Source: Membranipora membranacea
Taxonomy: Eukaryota; Bryozoa; Gymnolaemata; Cheilostomatida; Membraniporidae
Direction: 5' to 3'
Assembly: GCA_914767715.1 (NCBI GenBank)
Contig: OU612072.1
Span: 17,732,001-17,796,000, forward strand
DNA length: 64,000 bases
In this document: positions 34,302 through 47,600 of the stretch, piece by piece
Layout: each line of letters begins with the position of its first letter
How positions within the stretch are numbered: position 1 is the first letter of the stretch
Program-made: the position numbers and the translations under genes
Notes under the pieces: model-generated
What the model was told of the DNA's origin: nothing
The model's database searches: none
The model's input: the letters and a program-made list of their open reading frames with translations, nothing else

Positions 34302-37300
34302 TGCTCCACCAGTTATGCAAAATATAAATTATTTTTGACTTTTAAATACCACTAAACCCTGATGTAGACTAAAACTGCTAAGACTTAGACTAAGATAGCT
34401 AAGGCTAAGCAGAACAAGAGGATAGACAGCTGCTGCCGGAGGGTTAACTTATCAATACTTAATATCATTACTAATCAGGTTAACTAATCACATTAGCTAA
34501 GTACAATATATGAGGGGTATGATAACCTAATTAATAATAGCTAGCGTCTAACTAAGGGCACCCTCAACTCTCTCTACTCTACCGTATATCAGCTGCCTGT
34601 CCATCATATGTATATACTACTATAACAACGCTACTCAAGGCATGTATATGGAATTATCTATCCACAGAGCAGGGGTGCACACTTAAACACTTTCCCTCCC
34701 CCTCGTACCCAAACTTTGAACGCGCCCAGACTGATATCAACATCATCAGCACACAGGCTGTTGCCTTTTTTTTCCTCCTGACATATCGGCTGACTTTATC
34801 TAAAACAGTGAGAACCATCAAAATCGATATACCCTCCCCTCTCCCCCCTCTCCCCCCCCCCCCGTGTGCAATATAGGAGGCCACAATTTAGAGTAGTATA
34901 TTGACTAATTTTTATATGTATATATATGTGTTGTAATAATATTATTAATTTCGATAAGCGAAACATGTCTGTCTGTCTGTGAAGAGGCTGGTACAACATC
35001 ATGATGTAGGTGCTTCAGGCACTGGGGTAGCTCTTGGACTGTTTTAGAAAACACATCTTTTTAAAAACATTGGCCTCAAATTAAATTCATTCTGCCTGTT
35101 CCACCTGAGTTATGCTTGTGTTACCTGCTAGCGAGATGTTATCATATAGTGCACTGAGGTGATGAGCCTAATTTATAGATAGTGAGTACATTCTCTCACT
35201 GTGTGAGTAAGGTGAGCGGTGAATAGTAATATAATACAGAGCGGCTATCACTGCACTACAGCTAGAGTAAATACTTGAGATTGGCCCAGTTTATAGACAA
35301 AGAGACAGCTTGATGCCGCTGGCTGGGCAGAGCTTTGAATGATTAGTATGAGTAGTTTTATTATAAAGCTTAGCTATGCAGCTGTTGATATATATCTCTC
35401 ATTGTGTGTTAGCAGCCAGCCTATAATGCTATGGTTATAATTAGACCCCCTCATTCATAGATAAAGTTCAGTCAAGCCTAAATAGCCTTAGCTCTAAGCC
35501 TCTCATCACTTATTTTGAAAGGGCAAGCAGTCCTACGCCCAATGATGCATAGATAATAGAACAGTTAGGATGCGTATTAGCCTGAAGTAGAGATTTTACA
35601 GTATAAAGTTTAGTTATATGTTGAGCGCCATGCTGATGACATGTAGCTCCTAGAACCCTGCTGTGACTGAACCTGCTGTGACATTGTGTATAACATACTT
35701 ATATACTAGGGTAGTTAGTAGAGTCAATCTATATATCACAGATCAACCCATCACTGAGACACACAGCTCTCAGCACACACTTACAGAAGGCGGACAATTC
35801 TTCTCTGCATAGCTACAGCTACTTCTACTAGAGTTAGTTTACTCCTCGGTAAATTGTCGTCAAATGTTGGTGGATGTCTTTTTAACTAATATATTTGATT
35901 GTTAATAACTTGTCGATGTTTTGGTGGTTTTGACCTTGAAGGTGGATTAGAATAGAAAATGGGCATGTGGAAAGATACTCCAGTACTGGTGTCAGTATAA
36001 GTCAACATCATTATCAGCATTCGATTTGTTCGGACGAAAAATACTTGATCAAATATTATTACTGTTACTTTTCTTATCTAGTTTAACGAATTGTGACAGT
36101 AATGAATAAAGAATAAGAGTATCATGTGCCTTAATATTGTGTTGTATCTCCTGTACTGTTGTTGTTATTATTGTTGTTGACCTGATAGCTCAGCGTTAGT
36201 AGGGGATAGAAAAGTATAACTTATCGATCACGACAGACATGCCTGTATCAAAGTCGTATCTGATACCGTGAAGTCCACATTTTGTATTGCAGATATAACC
36301 TAGACTCCATACACCATTTTGTGCCAGTCGTGGAGTAGTTTTTGATAACTTGCGTTGTGTATAGGTTTTCATCCAATTGCGTATTAAAATCAGCTTAGGG
36401 ATTTCTTGAGGGGCATTTGTTAGAAATCTTGTGACTGGTTATTTATACTCGTAGATTATAAATGAGCAAATTCATGTTGTGATCTTACCATAGGCCTGCA
36501 ATTTTCAATATATTTGAAACACAACCAATTATTTCAGTATATCAGGTATTCTGTTAGCTAGCATTTTGTCAAATTTTTATAGAATACGATTCCTTTTTGG
36601 TTAGCTCTCTTGGCGCTATGATGGATTTCCTAGGCTCGCACAATATGTGCAGTCAGTTGGTTGATGATAGCGTTTGTGTTCTGCCTCTTGCTTTTTGCTG
36701 CGTTATTCCTGTTATTCCTTGAGTGCTGGCTGCAATGCAGGCTGTGCCGTCAGTTTAGTCTGATAGTTACATATGATAAAGTCAGATTACATACAGGAGC
36801 TTGTGGTGGGATCTCTTATATTCTGTAATAACCGGGTTATTTATATTTAGCCTATGTCTGTGACAGGTCGTAGTTTACTGGAGTAGTTGTAGCCCAGAAA
36901 AGTAGGTCATATTTTACGCATGAGTTAATTATGGAGTATCTCTTATCTGTCGTAGTATGATAATAAATCATACGTCATACTACGCTGGCTGCTGTTAGTA
37001 TGTATTCACTGCGATGTATCATACACTAGCAGGATTATTATTAGTAGATAAATGAATGGCTGGTATTATTGTTAGACTGGTTTAGTAATCTCTATAATAG
37101 TAAAGCTAGTTGTGGTCTCATCAATCTAATTCTAACATTAATTATGACTATCACTATTTAGTTGCTGGTATTTTTAGTGGTTGGTAATTTTGGCGCGAAT
37201 TTGGTTCTCATTCACCAAGGTTATCAAGATTGAGTTGTTTATTTTTTAGTGAGGGATTAATAGCCAGTAGTGTCCAATTTCAGGTAATTTATAGTTGAAA

Positions 37301-37437
37301 TCCTCGAAGGAGGTTCACAAACACACTAACTTAGCGAAAACCTACAATGATCAGTAATTTCCTATCCTTCAAGCAGTGTCAGTAAAGTATCATCAAAGAC
37401 AGCAGATAGATGTATGCTCTCTGACTTGGCACTCCTT

Positions 37438-37661
37438 CACTATGGTTCCATGTGTCGATTTTGTAAGGATTTCGGGAGTAAGCGCCCCATGGAAACGGCA
37501 TTAAAGTCAAATTGCGATTGTGACGAATGACTTTTTGGACGCGAATATCCGTACCCTGTTTATTCGACCTATTTCCTAATTGGCTGGATGGTTAGAATCC
37601 ACTGGATTCTAACCGTTCGAAATTGGAGTGAACCACAAAATCGAAGCATGGAACCATAGTG
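37438..37661. mobile_element. MITE with CACTATGGTTCCATG terminal inverted repeats
   Basis: Left end CACTATGGTTCCATGTGTCG followed by ATTTTGT; right end ACAAAATCGAAGCATGGAAC followed by CATAGTG. The 224-bp body has a further hairpin GGTTAGAATCC/GGATTCTAACC at about 37590-37613. Target-site duplications are not clear. No ORF. Confidence 0.88.
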
Positions 37662-38574
37662 CTTACATTATAGCGTAGGGCTAATTTAATATTTCACCAG
37701 GGTAATAGCCCTTTGTGTAGACTATGCAGAAACTTTGACATGCTGTTTTCAATAAAGGGTAATACCATAATTGAATCCCTGTTCCTTGATTGATTGATTT
37801 GTATTCTATCACTAACTGTAAAAGTTGCGAGAAAAAGGTTGCTGGTACACATACTCTGCTAAAAAAATAATGAGGTTGCCTTGCATGCAAAAATAGTATT
37901 ATTAAAAAGTAGTTAGAAAATTGTATTATTAATATAAATGCACATGTGTTTCTTTTTTTTTTAAACCAGTAGTTGTTTGGCCACCGTTTGATAAAAGGGT
38001 GCGGTTGAGAATAGCTGCTCATTTGTTAAACTGTTCTGAGGGAGGATGAGTCGGTGAAGGTCTTAAAATATCAACTTGTTAATCTCAGAGTAGAGTCTGG
38101 CATAAATGGATTGTCTCCGAGATGAGACTTAGATAGCGTTCTGTGAAAACTAGTTATCAAAGTTACTGGATTGTTTTGTGTACATTCTGTTGTTATAATT
38201 CTCTCCAACTGGTTCAGTGCTCAGTTTGATGATTTCACACTGCAATTATTATTGTCATCGAAAGGATGTCGGCATACTAAGTCATCAGTCAGTTATTAGC
38301 TACATAGTCTCTCTGTAATTGGTCTACAGATGACCTAACTTTAGACCGTATCGCTTATCACTCCTCCAACCAATGTGTTACTATATCTATTGGACGGAGA
38401 ACTGATAAGGGCTTTTGTCTGAAACAGAAAACAACTCCTGGGAGGTCTGGTGATATTAATATCACCTCACTTATGTCTCAACCCTCCCCGCTGTCTCGAC
38501 CATACCCGCTGGCTCTCTGTTATGAGATTACTGATGTGTGTGGATCATTGATGTGAATTTATGGATCAGTGGAA

Positions 38575-38650
38575 AAATACATGGCATTGCATGGCTATTT
38601 GTGGAGAAATGCCATCAGTATAAAGCTTTGTGTCAGGATCTGAATAATAT
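38575..38650 (+). repeat. Dispersed repeat D2, copy 1
   Basis: GGCTATTTGTGGAGAAATGCC followed by ATCAGTATAAAGCTTT matches, in inverted orientation, 50326-50400. Flanks do not match, so only this roughly 75-bp core is supported. Confidence 0.75.
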
Positions 38651-39363
38651 TGCAGCTTTTACATTATGCATCGATTGACGCCCCAGTAGGCTAACAACCT
38701 TCAATAACTCGGACAACTACAGATATAATACACTCAATAAGGACAGACAGTCTCGTGTACCTGCTCTGTCCTGCTGTGATGGTAGGCTAGAAGTCATATC
38801 ATATATTCTCTTCAGATGAGAACACAGTGAGTTGTCAAAGATTGCCTTCTTCAGAGCATTTTTAAGGCTGGCAAATCACTTACTTGGTTCTATTCAAACG
38901 GAAATTGGCTTTAACCAAAAGACTGGTGCAAAACATTTTGTTGTGTTACTTGAATTTTTTATTCAAGCTGTATTTGTAGATAAAATTCTGCCATAAAATC
39001 TCACTTCACAGAGAGAGGAGTTTAGTGTACAGTTTACACCTGAATCCTCTTAACTGGAACTTACTGTTGGTAATTTACTGTTGGTAATGGAACTTGCTGT
39101 CTATCAGAGTGGTCTTGGTGCAGATCATCATCGAAGGTAAGTTGTCAGTGTACACAGCAATCTACTGTTTGGTTTCCTCAAGCTGAAATTGCTGCGTTCA
39201 TTTATAACCATTCACAGTCAGCTCAAGTCTGCGCTTATATGAAATTATTTAACTCCAGATTGAGCTATTTTCATACCAAAATTAGGAATTTTTTGAAAAG
39301 TGTAGCAACTATCTATAAAACTTTAACATCATGATGCTCATGCATCTAAGAGGCAAAACAACC

Positions 39364-39859
39364 CTTAAAGACAACGGAAGGTTCTGCAGTAATTATGCAG
39401 TATTTTATCATTTAGAAAATTCAGAGAACTTCTGGGTAAAAATTATGTTTAGTGTTAGGGATTGTCCTCCCTTCTCATCTAAGAGCTATGAGGTATTTAT
39501 GCGCCCTAGTGCTGTGCCAACCTAATAAGCTAATACTTGAGACAACGGTAAAAAATATTAAATGAAGTTATCTACTGTTGTAAAATGTCTCCTGACAATT
39601 GAACTATATTTATTTTGAACTTATGTGGGAAAGAATGGCAATTAAATGTATTTTGAAGTGTAAGCTTATTATGTTGGCACAGCACTAGGGCGCATAAATA
39701 CCTCATAGTTCTTTGATGAGAAGGGGGGACAATCCCTACCACTTCACATAATTTTTACCCAATAGTGCTCTGAATTTTCTGGATGATAAAATATTGCATA
39801 TTTACTGCAGAACTAGCTGACAGACTATATATTGCTGTGGTCCTTCCGTAGTCTTTAAG
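39364..39859. mobile_element. Foldback MITE family F, copy 4
   Basis: Ends CTTAAAGACAACGGAAGG and CCTTCCGTAGTCTTTAAG. The right arm keeps the full family terminus (ACTAGCTGACAGACTATATA then TTGCTGTGGTCC), while the left arm has lost about 35 bp between GGAAGG and TTCTGCAGTAATTATGCAG. Internal words such as GAGGTATTTATGCGCCCTAG occur in inverted copies. Confidence 0.88.
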
Positions 39860-41652
39860 TTTCAAGGTTCTCAACCTGACTCCAACAAACTAATAAATTT
39901 GAACTACAAATTTTGATCTTAGAGCTATTCTGATCCAATTTGAGTTTAGTATGAGTTGCTTCCGTTCTAGCAGAAGCCTCCATCGTTTCAAAAGGGTTTC
40001 AAGGGGGAGCAACTCTGATTTCAAGCAAATTGGATCCAATCTGTTCTAAGAAGTCTCGTTGGTAATTTTTTTTCTCTGGAAAATAAATTGCAGTTGAACG
40101 GCAAATTTGTCCCATCAATTGATCACTACGATGATGCTTTACTGAGATATTAGAAATACCTCCTTGGGGGATTTGTAAATGATCCTTTCTCCAAATTCCA
40201 TACAGTTATTTATTTATATTAGTAGCACAGCGGTTTTTTCATCCTTAAGGTGAAATATTCTTGGTGTATGTACTCTTCAGGTGTCTAGATTTGTGTCTAG
40301 CTAAGTAAAAAGTGCTACATTTTTAGAAACCGGAATTTTTCCGAATAATGTGCTTTGTGTATTAGCTAGTCTGCGTTTCTCAGACTCTTCCCCCCCCCCT
40401 CCAGCCAAGAAAGTTACATGACCCCCCCCTCCGTGTTTTACCTTTTGTATAGATTTTGTTATACAAAATTATCTAGTTGCATAACTAACTTGGTAGTCAT
40501 CACATTTCTGAAAAGGAGAGGATAACTCTGAACTGTATGAATATCAAAACAGGGAGTTTGGACCCAAACTCCCTGATCAAAATCATCTCAATAACCTCAG
40601 TAGCCTCATCTCAAAGCCACTTTTTTGGGGCCTTTGAGTTGAGGCTATTGATCAGTCAATGGTAGCAGTTATTCGATGCCAAGTGTTCAGCACCAAGCAG
40701 TGAAAGGTTTATTTTGTGCTCTCATAGATACATTGCCAATGATTTTCCACTGCTTCTTCTTCAGGTATATCACTGATATCTATGGTAATGTGTGATATCG
40801 ACAGTGATAAGAGGCACACGTAAAGTATATCACTGATATCTATGGTAATGTGTGATATCGATATCGACCCTGATAAGAGACGCACGTAAAGTATAACAAG
40901 CAGTGATATTTTAACTTGGTGCTCTTATCAGAATATTGACATATTTAATCAGTTCAGGGATTCAAAGAGGCATGTTCTTTATCAGTGATGTGTTTATACG
41001 TAGGATTCCATTTGTGTGCCGCACTTTGATGTGAACACTGAGGTGCATCAGCCAGCAAAATATTAATTTTATATCAGAGTAGGATCGGGAGACATGGAGC
41101 TTAAGTGGGCTCTCTATATCGTGAGTGTAAGGAGTGAAGACCTTTGTGATAATAAATATTCTCATCAGTAATTTGTGTTTTCTTCGATATAACATACGCA
41201 TACCACTGCACAACACACAGGCCTTTAGCTAGAATCCATGAGTCAAGCGCTGTGTCCAGGCCTTCTCTAGTACAGCCTCCTTATGCCCGGACTCATGAAG
41301 TCATCCCTTTGTTTTCTACGTATCACTTAATGTGCTCTATCTCCTTACTGTCTGAGGATTAAACAACCTCCTCTAAACCTGACGAATATCTGTAGTATGT
41401 GTAGTAGCAGGCTGTGCTTGTTATGACTGAGAACTGATCTGTTCAGCGGTAAGTTATTGATATGTGTGATATTAAAAATCATTGTTTCTAAACAATTTTA
41501 TTAAGCGTTATATTAATAAACTTTATTATTATTAGCTGAATTTTACTCTTGATTCATCTTCTATCACAATACCACAATTTAGTGATAGAGTGAAACAAGT
41601 CTGCAGCCATCCTAATTTAGATGGAGGTATATGATACAGTTTTGTTTTACAG
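39860..41652. other. Intergenic upstream of the NHL gene, no clear gene
   Basis: Contains a 60-bp tandem duplication (40765) and C-runs near 40391 and 40424. An unspliced 5' exon of the NHL gene could lie here; GATCTGTTCAGCG|GTAAGT at about 41437-41457 has a good donor but no open frame with an ATG leading to it, so it could only be untranslated. Confidence 0.45.
40765..40895 (+). repeat. 60-bp tandem duplication, two copies plus a partial third
   Basis: GTATATCACTGATATCTATG, then GTAATGTGTGATATCGA, then a GTGATAAGAGGCACACGTAAA block, starts at 40765 and again at 40825; the second copy has a six-base ATCGAT-type insertion. A third start, GTATAA, follows at 40891. Confidence 0.92.
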
Positions 41653-44600
41653 ATAATATGTTGTGTGGTGCTGAAGCCTGGTTTGTGTATGAATCAGAAA
41701 ACTCAGTCTCTAGTTAAGCGGTGAGTCTCATTTTTTAAACACTTTCAACCTCATTAGAAAGAATAGTAATGGATTTTTTCATCATTGTCTAAAGCCTTGA
41801 TCGATGATAAAGCCCGTTATTATTATTATTCCTGTTGATTTTCTATGTTAACCTTCTTCCACCGTGTCGGAAATGCCTGATCCTGCGCTGCAATGATGAG
41901 TCCTTCAGTCTCTTTTTTTTCATAAATCCATTCATTATTATTATTCTCATAATTATCTCCCCCTCGTATCCTCTCTACTATCCACCTCTTCTCTCTGGTT
42001 ATTAGACAGTATGTGTATGAGAGCCTGTATCTACTCACTCCTCAACTTCGGGGGATTAAATCAGAATAACTCACGTCTATTTCTAATCTCAGTGTGCGGA
42101 AAATTCTTTCTTGATATTGATGAGTCACTGTTGCCATCTGTATTATAAATAATACCCGTGGATGATTTATCATACTAGAAACCACTATACCATTAGATTT
42201 AAGTTGAATTTTACAGAATAGAGAAATCTACAGCCTCTAATTTCACCAGCACCTCTGACACTGTGTATCACATGGAGATTGACCTGTGTATACCTGGTAA
42301 CATCATATACACTGATGAGAACTCACTACAGACTAGTGACGGCTCAGTGTCTCACACTATACCAGTGAGTACCAGTAAAGGGCTATACTCTATTACTGGA
42401 TTCACACAGATCACCGATAAGCGACTACTTGTAGTCGACAATAGTCATCACTGTCTGATGCAGATAGATCGCACGACTAGGCGCACTTCCGTGTTCAGCG
42501 GGCATTGTAAGTCGAGAGGATACTCAGATGGTCGCCCCGGTAAGTTCTCTTGGCCCTGGTCTGTAATAAGAGACAGGAATGATGAGAGGCAGCTCCTCGT
42601 CACTGACTCTCTCAACAGAGCAGTGAGAACTGTAGATATCAAAACTGGAAAAGTCGGTACATTTTTTAGAACTAAATCTGACTCTCTCTTCTTCGTCAGA
42701 GGGCTGACACAGGATAATATAGGTGATGTGTATGTCACAGCTAGGCATGCCATCTATCGTATCACATACAGAGAGAAGACAATCAGCCTCATCTCCGGCT
42801 CATCGGGCAAAGACAAAGACGGCTACAAAGACAGCTCGCTACTAAACTCTCTATTCTACTGGCCACATGACCTCGTGATTATCGGACATCAAGCTATACT
42901 TGTAGCTGACTCAAACAATAATAAGATCCGTCTAGTTGACATGAATACAGACAAAGTATCCACACTGGATCTCTGCTCAGGATGTCTGAGCTCTCCGCGG
43001 TCTCTACTTATCACTAATAACTCTCTATACGTTGAACAAGCCCGGGTAATCAGCCAGTTCGGATGTAAGTATGAAGTATATAGATGTATGTATATAGCCA
43101 TGGGCTTTTTACTCAATATGTGTGACATAGAAAAAATAGGTGCGCGGTCCATATTCTGGAATTTAATTGTGGCTGAATCGTGACACTATTTTGTTAATCC
43201 TTCTTTGAAATCACTTAAGTAACAGAAAATCATTATGCTATAAATGACCTTCCTATAAACATATTTTGTCCGCATAAAGTCTATGATTTTCAGGGTTACT
43301 CTTTTGTGACCTGCTGGAACCCAGAAAAATGTATGAACCAAGTTCTAAATAAAGGCTTTTAAATCAGAACATCCCTCAAACAAATTCAGAGAATAAGGAA
43401 ATTTTTAAAAATTTGTTATAAAATTTACAACAGCACCTGATTGTGATAATATGAATCTGATACAGGTATTGCGTAAAATGTCAGCAATGCTGTGTTTTCT
43501 ATATGGGTCTGTGATGATGTATAAAATATGTGAAATATGTGAAATATGTAAAAAATATCAAGATATAGAAGATGAGAAATACACTGGTAAAGCAGTTTAA
43601 GTATCAAACTGTTTAAACTTAAAGTATTAGTCATAAAACAGAGTGATCCTCTATTAAAACCTGAGTGAATAACTCCCAAATAATGAGCACGCTGCAGATC
43701 ATGATTGTTGTGTGATGTGAAAACTATGTTGCTTTCATAAAAATATATCTGGTTACATTTACCAGCCGGAAAATATATTTTCCAAGTTTTGGGCTGATAA
43801 TGGTGGTTCGTTATTTCTTTCTCAATTTGAGCAGAGAAAATGGAAGGGTTTGGAACAGAGTGGGATGTGCAAGGGTCAGGGCCCAGTGTTTGATTGGATA
43901 ATTGATCAAAAAAATGAAGCAACCGTAAAAACAACTAGTGTTTACGAGATCTTTTTATCTCAAAGCTATGAAACTTTCTTCTAACAACACCTAAAGGGTG
44001 GGGTGAGAGCACCCGGGAAAACTTGTTTCATGATGCTGACACATATAATAGTGCCTGACAAAATAGTCACGCCGCGTAACACAATCACTCATAAGGTGTA
44101 AATTTTCATGATGTGATAGTGTAAGAGGAAATACTCTGTTGAAAATTTTATGCGGTGATTTCAGATTTGAAACAGACAACGACACCAACAACTACTACAA
44201 CAACTAGAACACCAAGATCAACCACACCAACAGCAACCACACCAAAAACTACCAGACCAACAACTAACAATCCAATAACTACACCACCAACTAACACACT
44301 AACAACCAACACACCAAAAACTACCACACTAACAACTAACACACCAACTACTACCACACCAACAACAACCACACCAAAACCTGCCAGATCAACAACTACC
44401 ATACCAACTACCACACTAACAACTAACAATCCAAAAACTACACCACCAACAACAAACACACCAACAACTACCAGACCAACATCTACCACAAGAGCACCGT
44501 GTCACGACAGGAACATTACAGTCTATGTGACATCTGATGAGGAGAGAGCCTTAGTGGAGATAACTGCCGAAGTACAAACTGAATTATCAGCTGGTAGTCA

Positions 44601-47600
44601 TGTGATTCATACCAATGGCTGTACAGTAAATATAGAAGTCATTTATAATGGTGAGTTCATCTATTAGAAACAATAAATAATTCAGTGGAGATTGCCGCAG
44701 TACTGTGACAATTTCAACTGCTTTTTTTTATTGTTTCTATTGAATTTGTTTTATTTGTATTAATAATTGGTTTTTGTTACATATATATACATGTATACAT
44801 ATATATATAACAAGCTTTACGGAATCGATCAAGTCGATAGATTCTCAAGTGTAAAAGAGAAAAAATGAATCTGAACACTGAACCTGTTACGCCGCCAGAC
44901 ATGTAATGAATTGAGACACCCTAGTTGTTAGATTGGTAAGGTGATTAGTTGACATCAGTTTCAGCTGACCATAGAGTTATTATACAACTGTAAACAATAA
45001 CTCTATACACCTGAACAAGCTTCATGGTTTAGCTGATCTTATTATTGGTCTATCAAACAATAATTCATTAACCAAACAATTCATCACTTGGACAGTTTAT
45101 AGTGTAAGACTTTAATTATTTATATATATGATATATTTTACTTTGACAGCCACAAGCTCACAGACTATTCCTACACCAGCTGTATGCGTAGATAAGAATC
45201 TCACATACTTTGTCTCCTCATCAGAGGAGGAGAGAGTTAAAGTTCAGATTTCTCCAGACATCTCTCAAGAACTACCTGTCGGTAGTTTTGTGTCAAATGT
45301 ATCCGGTTGTGCGGTCTATGTGCAGGTTATTAATAATGGTGAGTACGCTCCCTGCCTGAAATACAAAAAGTCTCAGCAAGAAATATTTTTGGAGTCTCCG
45401 GTGTATTCATAATGTATCAGGTAAGTTAGGCCAGGCCTGTACTCATAGGTAGGGCCAGGTGGCTCTACTACATTTTCGGGAGGTCAATTTGGAGAAACAC
45501 CTATAGTTATAGTTATTATGACTCTATTCATGTTTATCATTATAAGGTGCTTTGAGGGGCCCAGGAGAAGATGTTATTAGTGGGAATTGTTAAGGGGTTA
45601 TACTGATATAGCTGTTTTCATTGATCATCAATAAATCTAAAACTGGAACTTTCACCAAAATTCGTAAATTAAGATGTTGGATAATGAATGATTTCCCTCA
45701 TTCCATTGTTATTCAAAGGGTCTAGAACAAGTTTGTTCCCTCTTTGGTGGCGGAGGGAACAAACTTGTTCTCGGATGGTCCCTGTGGCCAACCAGGCAGT
45801 TATGTCCCAATATCCTTGTCAATATTAATGACAAAATGGACTGATATGCGTTTTTAAATCTTTCCTGGCAATAGAGAATATCATACCGCCGGATGTTCAT
45901 TATAATGCACCCCACCATACTGAGCTATACTATACTATACTATACTATACCTCACATACCATACTAATATATCCCTTTATCTTACCTCACCCTCACATTT
46001 TGTCCCCATCTTCAGGTACTGATGACTCAGACATCGCATGTCCAGATATTGTAAGAGATATTATCTCCCCTGTTACTGGAGTAGCTGATGTAGATCTGAC
46101 TATAGAAGGTATCACACACAGAGTGAAGTTACCAGTCGGTAGTTATCAGTATGTGATACTCGGAGGAGATAATCCATGTAATTTCACTGTAGAAATCAAA
46201 GGTATGTCACTGGTGTCTCATTGACTCAATTAGTAATTGTTAATAAATATCAGCGCTCACTTATGTGTGAAACAAACTAGTGATACATATTGTGCTTTAA
46301 ATGAACATCCAAATCTATAAGGCCTCGCCTCGTTCTGCCTAACCCTTGTACCCATACATGGCACTGGCAGATGGCAGCCAGTTATATGAGCTGTGTGAAA
46401 AAAGTGTGCTCAATCAGATAGCTTGCATGCTGTTGGCTGCCAAGTAGCTGGTGCTCCTGCAGTAGTGAGTTTGTGTCCCATTGGGCGAGCTTTCCTGATG
46501 GATCTTTACAGACCACAGTATCCATAGGTGCAGTGTAAGCAGGTTAATTCAAACTGGATTATTCAATACTCCTGTTAATTCAGACAAGGAAAATTTTTCC
46601 CTTCAGCCAGATCTCAATGCACTCTAATGTCAGAATTCTTGTGGTCCCCAGTGGTTTGAATTAAGTCAACTGCAATATTTTTCTATATTATAAATTCTCC
46701 CTTATCTGGGAAACTCAGCACCGATTCAGTATTTTTTGTTTAAAAGATATAACTTTGCCAATGGATGGAGATTAGCAGAAGATTAGGCTTCAACTATGTG
46801 GAAGTTGAACAAAAAAATAAACTTCCAATGTACTACGATGTCTCGGCGAGCATTCAACAGACATACATACTAATAAATTTATTTTACTCATGATGTGAAC
46901 AACTAGTGACAACTGAATCTCATCATGTCATTATTTCAGACAACCTGTTGGTGAGACGTCTAGATATGGTGGCCAGGTACGATATAAAGTGTTCATTGCT
47001 CAGTGATAATGCTGCCATATCCACTGTTACAACCCTCGCTAATGGTAACGTCAACCAGATAAGAGAAATATGTCAGCAAGGTAAATCCCATTAGAGTCGG
47101 GAGGTTTCTGATGGTTAACATCATATGGTGCCTGGAATTCGATATCATATTGTTTTGACTATCAAAATCAATGTGAATTTGGTAGATAGATACCCATCGG
47201 ATATTTTTGCTCATGCTCCTCAAGACACTGTTATTTATAGATTGCATCCCACAAGCTGGTTCTCAGGCTAAGCTGAGTTGTGAGAGTGATACTCTGACAG
47301 TAACCTGGTCTACTGATGTCACCTTCGATGGTACAGTCACAGAAGTACCTCATGACTTAAAGCAGAGTCTAACAGACAGACTCGCTGAACAAAGCAGATA
47401 CCCCATTCTAAATCTTGTAGTCATCACTAACATGCCGCCGTGAGTGGTTTTTATGTATTTTACTATTAAGGCCGTCAAAAAGTAACATGTTCTAACATTA
47501 TCAATTATTCCACATAACATCAGGACATTCCTGGTATGCCAGGGATCAAACCAAACCTGCCTCCTCTAAACGTTGCCTAGCCAAAATTGACAAAAAATAC

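Larger units (their letters stand above)
28673..37437. other. Long gene-poor intergenic region
   Basis: I see no coding exons with conserved motifs. The stretch is AT-rich with homopolymer C runs (31178-31188, 34854-34863), short purine or pyrimidine tracts and several small elements listed separately (29638, 33409, 34243). At 28700-28860 there are degenerate copies of a GTCTCTGTGTTxATGxCGTTxAGTTxGCC motif spaced about 45-55 bp apart. Open frames here are short and shadow-like. Confidence 0.5.

Noticed and set aside
42448-43152. Three minus-strand frames opposite the NHL exon
   Set aside because: They overlap each other and the well-supported propeller frame; none has a domain.
44148-44489. 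Val/Gly-rich minus-strand frame
   Set aside because: Shadow of the ACA/ACC/CCA codons of the Thr-rich stalk.
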